Positions 36,888 to 46,800 of a DNA stretch of 64,000 bases are shown one piece after another. This DNA comes from Sipunculus nudus (Eukaryota > Annelida > Sipuncula > Golfingiida > Sipunculidae): positions 19,675,664 to 19,739,663 of the forward strand of contig CM049315.1 of assembly GCA_026874595.1 (NCBI GenBank). The letters run 5' to 3'. Position 1 is the first letter of the stretch; each line of letters opens with the position of its first letter. Position numbers and translations under genes: made by a program. Under the pieces are notes generated by a model. That model had not been told where the DNA came from and made no database searches. It saw only the letters and a list, made by a program, of their open reading frames with translations.

Positions 36888-39736
36888 TATAAGATTAAGT
36901 GAAATTCCGAGAAGACGGCGAGTACTGGATGCGACCGGGGGGGGGGGGGGCTGTCAGCACAGTTATCATACAAGAGACTAATTGTGTCAGAGCACTGATA
37001 AACATTATTTATTTTACATTGATTGTACAATTAGTTACAATAACTAGTACGAGGCACTGTCCATGGCTCGGATGTTGGCGCTCGGTAAGACACACCTTAG
37101 TCCACTAATAAACAATCTGTTATGTTGTACAGGAACAAGGTTTTGGGCATATCGTCCGGCATTGATGACGTAGGCACCATCAAGTGGGACCTTGCTCTGT
37201 GTTTGGTCGCCGCCTGGATTGTCGTCTATCTATGTATCTGTAAGGGCATCAGGACTTCAGGAAAGGTACAGTCAACCCACCTGATTTATCAGATAAGACC
37301 GAGAACATTTATCTGTTACTTAAGTTTTAAAAAAAAGTGTGGTCGGAGCAGGCCTTCTCGGCAAAACCACACTCACAACATCTGTTGGCGACGATTGGCA
37401 CTTATTCCTCCGGTCCGTTTTACCAGAAAAGAAAGATAGCATTTTTTATAAACAAATAAATGGTTAATGTATGAGTTTCGTTTTTCTTATAAAATATCCA
37501 TCAATTCAATGAATTGCATATACTTGTTGAAATGGTTTGAATTATAACAGTTTTTCAATCCTCCTGGAAACAACTTCGATTGTTCGACTGAGTTCCTTCT
37601 CAAAATAAGATTTGTTTTAATACAACACCAGATAATTTGTAGTCAAACGCTCTTTGTGATTTGGTATTAAAAACCAAAGTAAAAGAAGGAAAGATGGACA
37701 GTTTTAGATAAACATAGGTATACACAATAAAAATAATGCGGCTTATAGATATTAATTTATGTTTATAGCATTCATTCTCTCCACCAGGTGATGTACGTGA
37801 CTGCCACCAGCCCCTACATTTTCATGACTATCTTATTAATACGTGGATGTCTCCTAGATGGCGCTAGAGACGGTATCATCTACTACGTATACCCAGAAAT
37901 TAACAAGCTCAGAAACATGCAGGTACATCCAGTCACAATTATTGTATTTTATACTTCAGAACAGGGGCGTCATTTTCGTTTGCAGTATATGTATGTGTTT
38001 GTGAAGACATAGGTTTTTCTTTTTTCTAGGATAGGTCTGTTGTCTTTAGTAAGAGGATTAATTATATGTAAATGGCGGTGTACCAATTATTCGACATGCC
38101 ACCTGTGGCATCCTGATTTTAGTGTGTACCGTAATGGCAGCCCCCGTGAGCTGTCTCAAGAAACTTAGAGAAATAAACCTGTCAAGATTCGATAAGGGCG
38201 TGAGGATGCGATACAAAAGTTTGGTGGAAAGGGGAGGTGTATCGGCATTTAAAGCGGGATAGCGCATTTTTATGAACCACGCCCAAATCCTCTAACTACA
38301 GTACGAGCATTAAGTCTTCTGGTTTTCACGTTTTATATGCACGGGGCCAGGAATAGTTCAGAAAGCATAACCATCAACTTTCTGCTCCTTAGTCCACTAC
38401 AACGCTCGGCCACTTAGTTTACTGAGTGGTTGTTGAATATAGAGAATGAGTTTGAATTAAGAGAAGTGCACCTGGTTGACAAGATCAATTATTTTCTTCA
38501 GAGTCTGACTGTCATCTCTCGTTATCAGAAAAATGATCATTTACACTTTGCATTAAATTTTGAAATGAAGAATCCATGCATTGTATTAATTCAAAAGAAA
38601 ACATAAGATTTATTTTTGCTTAGTTTCAATATTTAATTAGGAGAATAAATATAAGGTTAAAATGGGATGTAAAAATATGGATACGAAATAAAAATTCATC
38701 CTCTTCGAAATACTCAACAATGTGTCATCAAGAAGAGGCTCTTGTGCATGTCGCGGCAGGAACATCAGCAATTCTAGATAAATATAAGGGGGGTTAACTA
38801 TTCAGAATTTATAAAAATGTTATAAAAAGCGAGTTGTGTTTAAATATTATTACATACGTTTCGCTGTTTAGCTTTTGGTCTAGTATATGAATCCGAGTTT
38901 TGTGTTTTACAATAATGTTAAGCCGTAAACATTCACGAGATTTTCCAGCTAAAAAAAGAACTCTCATAGACAAGTTGTAGCGAGATGTTATATATAAGCC
39001 TGTTGGACTTATTGTTTATCTGCATGTATTATTTCACTAGGAGAAATCCATACGCCATAGTTCACGTTATGCATTCTATAATTATCAGAATAAATCCTAC
39101 ATTTTCCACTTGTATTATTAATTTTGCAATGGTGGCCACTGATGATATGATTTTAAACAGCATAGGGGGTTGTTGAGGTATAAGGACAAAATTTTGAAAC
39201 TTTGTTAGGTTCTGTCCCCGTTGATTATGTTTATTCGACCAATCTATGGGACCAATCTATGTTTGTGGTTTTAACAACTTTCCTACAGGTGTGGGTGGAC
39301 GCTGGTACCCAGATCTTCTTCTCATACTCGATATCTCTTGGGGCGCTGACGGCACTCGGCAGCTACAACAAATTTAAACATAATTCTTACAGGTGAGGCA
39401 ACAAGTTTAGTGGCAAGAGCTGACACTAGGTGGCGCTGGCACCAAACATAAGACCTTCCAGTCAGTACATGGGGGATACACAGTAATGACTATAAAAATG
39501 ACTATATATATAAGGATGCCTTGCGACAACAACTATTCATTTTACAATTTACATGTAAATGTGACTTTTGCCTTTGAACGTTGTACAGGATTTGCATACA
39601 CGCCCGCACACACATATTATTATTGTAATACATTTTTTTACCTGTATGCTAATTGCTAATGGAAGCTTGATAACAGACTTTCGCTTAACAAAGATGCCCG
39701 TCGTACTTAGAAAAACTCAGTGCATTCATCAAACCA

Positions 39737-39790
<54 letters not shown>

Positions 39791-40043
39791 GGTTTAAGTA
39801 TTTTTCTGATTTTAGGGATTCCATCATTTTTGCGGTGGCTAACAGCGGGACCAGTATTTTCGCGGGGTTTGTGATCTTCTCCGTCCTCGGTCACATGGCC
39901 AAGCAGCAGGGGGTCAAGGTCTCCGAGGTCGCCGAGTCTGGTAGGAAGTTGTCTAACTCAAAACACTAAATCACAGGTTATTTGGTATTTTAAGTAAAAG
40001 CTTGTCTTATCTGTTGTACAATATATATATATATATTATATAT

Positions 40044-40125
<82 letters not shown>

Positions 40126-40233
40126 CGGTGGAACTTCTGTAACATGAAAACATTTGGAAATCGAATATTTATTACCGGACGTGTGATGGGGTGTGGGTCC
40201 TTTTGTTAAAATGGACGATGGTCTGGAAGTGTA

Positions 40234-40313
<80 letters not shown>

Positions 40314-41652
40314 ACACACAACTATACATGTACAGGACATTATTATATTCAAACAAATTTCCCTCATATTCTTTTACTTATTAAATTGTAAGTTACTGCA
40401 AGGGTGAAACATAATTTTGTAACCTGGCGAGGATTCGACCTCTGACCCTTATGACTTATGCCATGTAGGTCCAGGGCTCGCTTTCATCGCCTATCCTAAG
40501 GCTGTGGCCGTGATGCCTATCGCCCCCTTGTGGTCGGTTTTCTTCTTTCTGATGATCATCCTGCTCGGTCTTGACAGCCAGGTAAGCTTCTTTCTTATGA
40601 GATAAAATACGTTAATTATTATTTACGGTAATATCTTTTTTTCTTTCTTTCTTTTATTAACATTCCCCGATAATTTACGGTAATATACTACTTTCGTATC
40701 AGCGCCATCTGTTTCTCAGTCATAGAACTTTTTCGAAAAAAAAAAATTTTACATCCGTTTTTTTACAGCTGTCCAGTTTGGTTAAAAGTACCATGCAATT
40801 TAGCCATCATTAAGCAGTCTTTATTTGTTTCACTGACTGAATAGTTATATGTCACTATGTCACTGGCGAGGAGGACTTACCATTCATTATACCACCATAT
40901 TGTAGCCACCTAATAATTCTGATTCAATGTTATTGTGTATTACGTTTTTATAGAATGAGATAAAATGTAAAATCTATGCTTTCACTGTCTGCTTGTAGTA
41001 TATCCACTCCAAATGGTATTCCCAATGCAATTAATAAAACTAGAAATAATTGAGTAGATGCTTTTACACATTCTTATACATTTCCTTTTGCTAAATCATA
41101 ATAAGAACTTCATGTACATGTAGAATATTCTTTTATTTTTAAGCTTTAGCACGGGACAAGGAATGCTTGAGAAAATATTACAAGTAATCAAGATTTCATA
41201 GCAAATCTTATAGTGTTTCCTGAGACTTTTTCAGACCTATCATGGTATATTTTCTCAACCACCGATTTACCGTCCCATACCAGAATACATAAGCGTTTGT
41301 TTGTTGTAGTTTGTGGGAGTGGAGGGGTTGGTGACGGCTTTCCAGGATTTCTTCCCCTCTCTCAGGAAGACACCAAACAGGGAGATCTTTGTCGGGGTCA
41401 TGTGTCTCATTATGTGCGGCATTGGTCTGAGCATGGTCACTAACGTAAGTATAAACAGTAAGGTCACGTGGCCAGGTCACAGCCTGCTGATTATTTTTTT
41501 ATTATAATAACATTATAACTCTTAATAATATATGTAATATTAAAAATTCCAGATTAATTCGAACTGCATTCTGGGCTTTTATTTAAAAGAAAGAAACATG
41601 ATTTCATATGCATAATGCATTTATTTATTGTGAATAACATAAATTACACACA

Positions 41653-41716
<64 letters not shown>

Positions 41717-41948
41717 GCTGTTGTTTCTTTATATTAGTGTTATGGTTATAATTACATCATTCCAATATTGCACCGATTGTAATAAGATGATATATTAAAA
41801 AAGTACATTCTTTAGCAGTGATAATACGGAGAGCAGAATTTTTTTTTATGTTTGCATCATCGTTTAACGTCACCAAGAACCTTTATATTATTATTGTACT
41901 CACCATCATTACTGAAATTTATATATCAATACCAAACAGTATGGACGA

Positions 41949-41999
<51 letters not shown>

Positions 42000-43843
42000 A
42001 ATAATATTTTTATTTTTATTTTTTATGATTATTAGTGTTATAATAATTATTATCACTATTATATTATTTACAGGCCGGGATGTACGTGTTCCAGCTCTTT
42101 GACTACTACTCAGGGAGCCGTATTATATTGTTAGTGGCCTTCTTCGAGTTGGTGGCCATTGCCTATGTCTACGGTGAGTCCAGAGGTTCATCTCTAAAAC
42201 ATTGGCAGCTCTGCTGGCGGTGATGCCTGTCAGGGTCATTTCCACAGGAGTTTGACACACCGAGGAACGATATTAGAAGCACCAATGGGCCTATCCCCCT
42301 GTTACCTAACTTACCAACCTCCCCATCAATTAAACATATGGTTCCTTTACTTTTACTGCTTATTCACCTAATTATGCTATAATCACCTCTAAATAAGAGC
42401 CAGAGTGGAAGCGGCCAAGTGGATAGATTGAAAAGTTGTTTTTAGCTTTATTTAGAGATGATTGTAGCACATTTTAGGTGGACAAGCAGTGCGAGAAAGG
42501 GAACCATGTTAAATAAGTGGTAAGGTGACGGGGGAATGGGCCATCCAATCTCCCGCCAAAGGTCGTTATATCTACGCTTGTGCTTGTGATTCCGAGTCAG
42601 TGTGTGTGTGTGTATATGTGTGAGTCGGGGGGAGGGCATTATACATGGTGTGTAATTTCGCTCACCCGGTACCATTGGTCATTGCCATGTCATTTAAAAA
42701 TTAGAAAAGTCGTGCCTTCAGAATATAATTAATATGATTTACATAGTTCTGTTGGCTGATGATATGGATGTATGGCTGAGGATAATGCATCGCTGGACGG
42801 GTTTAAATAGTCAGTATTGACCCCCAGTTTTGCTCAGAATTTTTGCAAGAAATAATATGGCAATAATATAATATTCACATATAAATGACAATTTATGACA
42901 AATTCGGGAAACATATCTTCGAACACCAGCTCCATAATGACGCTGGCATACCTTCAGTTTGTTTCAACAATGTATAACCCGAATCTCTGTGACAAATCGC
43001 GCACTCTCCGGGTGCAAATGTCACATGTCAACTATGAATGAACTTAATCATACGACTGTGCAAGGATTTGTCTATTAGTATGGAATTTTTTTCCGGGGAT
43101 GTATTTTTCATGTTTTCACAAAGAAGGATGGAAAACATTCGTTAAAGAAAACAATTTCGCCTGGAAAACACAGTGCATAATACCAGCCCAGATTACTTGA
43201 AGGACCACCTGATTAGATAGTGTCGAATAGCAACTACTAGTATTCCTCTAGGTATAATGAAGCGCATTATTATGGTGTGGAGATCGGTGGATATATAATA
43301 GATGAATACTTATTGTAAAATCCACAAAACCACGGGAGAAAAACATTAACCAGATATTTAATATTAAGGTATATTTATCAAAATTCCTATAAAAACTTAA
43401 AACCTTGTTTTAGATATGATTATCCAGTCAAACAATTAAAATATGTAAAACAAAAAACGATAATAGCTATCACGCTGGATGGACCAACGAAATCATTATC
43501 ATTATATACAGTACCAAGGGCAGATCAAGGAGGGGAGGACTGAGGGGGGCTCACCGAAGGTTTCCTAAAAGATTCCATTAATTTACCATTGACAGTACTG
43601 CATTTCGATCAGAGTGATGACTTGCTACATTATCATGTATAAAATATCGTCTTTTCAGGCGTGAACCGTTTCTATGACAACCTCCAGATGATGTTTGGCT
43701 TCAGGATCAATCCTTTCATGAAGTGGATGTGGTTGGTGGCGTCTCCTATCTTTTGTCTGGTAAACTATTTACCCTTGTTCTTATAATGTTGAATTGAAGC
43801 TCTCTTTGTTTGGATTTCGGATATATGTTAAATGTACAAATTC

Positions 43844-43889
<46 letters not shown>

Positions 43890-46800
43890 ACTCCATTCCT
43901 AAGATTCAAGTTTAATCTTCGCGGTTGAAAGTCGTGTAATCAAATCACCACGCTACAGCTTAATTCGCTGAACCTTCAATGATAGTTATGAAACGGATGT
44001 ATTTCTTTTAATATACCGGATGATTTCAAGACCTGGTGCCCGTATCTAATCCACGAGTCAAGCAGACTCTGCCATAACAACATTTGAATGATATATGCAT
44101 ATTTTATCCTTTGTGTCGAAAGTCCTATCCTTCTGTTATAAACATATTAATCTGCCGGCTCCACGAACTTGCGAGACACCACGACACGTGCAGGTGGGTC
44201 GCTTTTCTTGGTTGCGTTTATGCAATGGCCTTTATGAAACTGACAAATATAATTAACACCGCCATAACTCTTGCTGGGCAGTGGTCATCGAGAAAAACAG
44301 GAAACAACTCCCAATGCCAAGTTATTAGCGAAACTCAAGGTGTCGACATACTGTTAATAGATAATTGTTGTTTTCCGCTCTCACTTTGTTCGCTGATGAA
44401 ACGTTAACATTGTGTGAAGGAATATGACATTTTTGTGTATTTAGTAGTGTCAAGTAATTAGCGAAAGATTTCGACATATTGCCATTAGATAACTGTTGTT
44501 TCCCGCCCTGGCTTTGTTCGCTAATGAAGTGGGAACATTATGGGAACCATACTTCCAGGGGCGTCAATACAAGGGGTGATGGGGGTATACCCCCCCCCCC
44601 CCCCAACTTTTCAGCAAGGGGATGGTCGATGATGACAGAAAGATCTTTAAAAAATAAAATTAATATTCTGAGACATCATAAAGAGAGAGAAAAAAGGAAA
44701 AGAGAGAGAGAAAAAAAAAAGGGGATGGTCAATGTAATCATCCCCCTACTGTTCATAGAATAATATTGATATATTGAAATTGAAATATATCAATAATTTA
44801 GAAATAGACTTTGGTTCAATTTATGAGTTTATTATGAACTAGAATAAATTTTAAAACCACATATTTAACTGTAATATATAATTGTTATGTATCCCACAGA
44901 CAAAAAGTATATTCATGGTTGTGTGTATGTGTGTGTAGCTGTCTCAACTTTAATAACCGTCGCACAGCACGCTTGTAAAGTTGGGTTAAAGACCATTTAT
45001 ATAGGACTGGACCCCCCCCCCCCCCATTTTCCGGACCTGCATGGACATTTTTTTATTAGGTTTTATCATGAGTCCTCAAGGGTTGGACCCCTCCTTTTCC
45101 TAAATCCTGGATCCGCCGCTGCATTTGTATTTTATTATTTCTCTCGTCTTTATGAAAGGTTATAAACAATAAGTACCCAATGTCGTTTTAACTATCTGAC
45201 TGTAATTATGCGACATTTACCACTAAAAGCAAAGTTTTCACGTGCTACTTTATATTGAGGTGTAGCAAGAAAATAACAAGTATTATTTCGTACAAAATAT
45301 GAAATAAACTATTAGTTATAACTGATTACGAATTCTCCCCAAACCATGATGGCACCGGCTAATTTTAGAAATCATTTTTATACAGAAACCCTATTCTATG
45401 GAACGCATTGAATGTCCCTATAAGAGAAATTGCTTCTCTTTAAAGTCCTTAAAATGATCACTTGATTAGTTGAAACCTCCTTTGTGTCTTAATGCTACTT
45501 AATCTTAATATATATATTTAATATATACTACTTAATTTTAATATATATATATATATTTACACAAACCTTCAGCCCGCAAACACCCGCCCCAAAGTTGTGA
45601 AAACCCGCCCCGCACCTATAAAGAATGAATCGACCCGCACCCGCCCCGCACATTTAGCTTTCAGCCCGCAACCGCCCCGCCCTGCCCCGCATTTTTACCA
45701 AAAAGTCAGCCCGCATTTAACACGCAAATAAACATATAAGGGACTACCAAAAAGATAGCCAACTAAAAAATATATATCGTTTATTGTCATATATTTTAAC
45801 GAATGAATATATTTTTCAGTAGATAGCATTATCATATTTTGCTGATGGTATGACTTTTTCCATTATTTCGCTTGTGAGGACGGAGTGTCATAGAATTACC
45901 ATTTTTATTTATAATAATTATCACTTACCAAAAATACAATTATTTACTGCTATGTAAGTGGAACTGTCATCAACTTGGACACACTATTCAATTATTACCT
46001 TTGTGTCCCCTTAAAGTGTTTAAAGTAATTATAAATTCAACATATCCAGATATTTAGCTAGCTGCATAATTTGCATTTAAACACATTTTCCATGCATACT
46101 AGTATGCTGCTGTACGGAAATATAAAATAAAACGAAATAATAAAACAATCAATTTCGGTTACGTTTGTATGCCTAGAGTTACACTGCTCTACACTAGCTG
46201 CATTAGCTGGAGGACAGCACTTGCTCACCACAGTTGACATCTTTTATTTGACAAGGAGGTTAAATCTGTTAAGTGATTATCAGCTAATTAGTTGAAAGGG
46301 GAAGGTATGGAACCGCAGGGGGAGTCAGTTCTATGTCATGGTTGTATACAATAGAATAGATATCAAATGAGCGCCATGATCTTTATCTCATTCTGCTTTA
46401 ATACATGCAGTCCTTTAAACTATCCAGTCCCTCTTTGGCTCATCCATGATTAGCACACCTCAGTCTTTGTGAGTTATCTAAAGCTATATTCAGCTGGTGA
46501 CAGAGCCAGATGCAGCCAAAATCACAATGTTATGCAATGTCTGAGACTGGATACAAGTATATAGGCCTACAATCCTGAAGGGTCTTAATATTTATTTATT
46601 TAAATATTTTATCTATTTAATAGATAAATAAATAAACAAATAATAGATTAGCAGCTGGTATGGTTCAGAGTAGCAGTTAACTTTTGTGATCGTTTATAAA
46701 TATTTTCAAACCAGGAGATAGGCAAGCGTATTTACCTTCGATGTTGTTGAACCATTGCACAATATCCAAAAAGAAAATTTGATTTCCCTCACAAAATATA

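Larger units (their letters stand above)
34526..37132 (+). other. SLC6 intron 3
   Basis: Phase-2 intron of 2.6 kb. It holds the 24-bp hairpin minisatellite (34809-35130), an inverted-repeat element with a nested tRNA-like segment (35958-36821), an (AT)n tract and a 14-base G-run at 36937-36950. Confidence 0.85.

Noticed and set aside
39568..39969. 133-codon frame containing exon 7
   Set aside because: The upstream part is intron 6 read through the (CT)n tract; only 39816-39940 is coding.
40036..40356. 106-codon YIYIYI frame on the minus strand, and similar frames elsewhere
   Set aside because: Pure (AT)n microsatellite translation.
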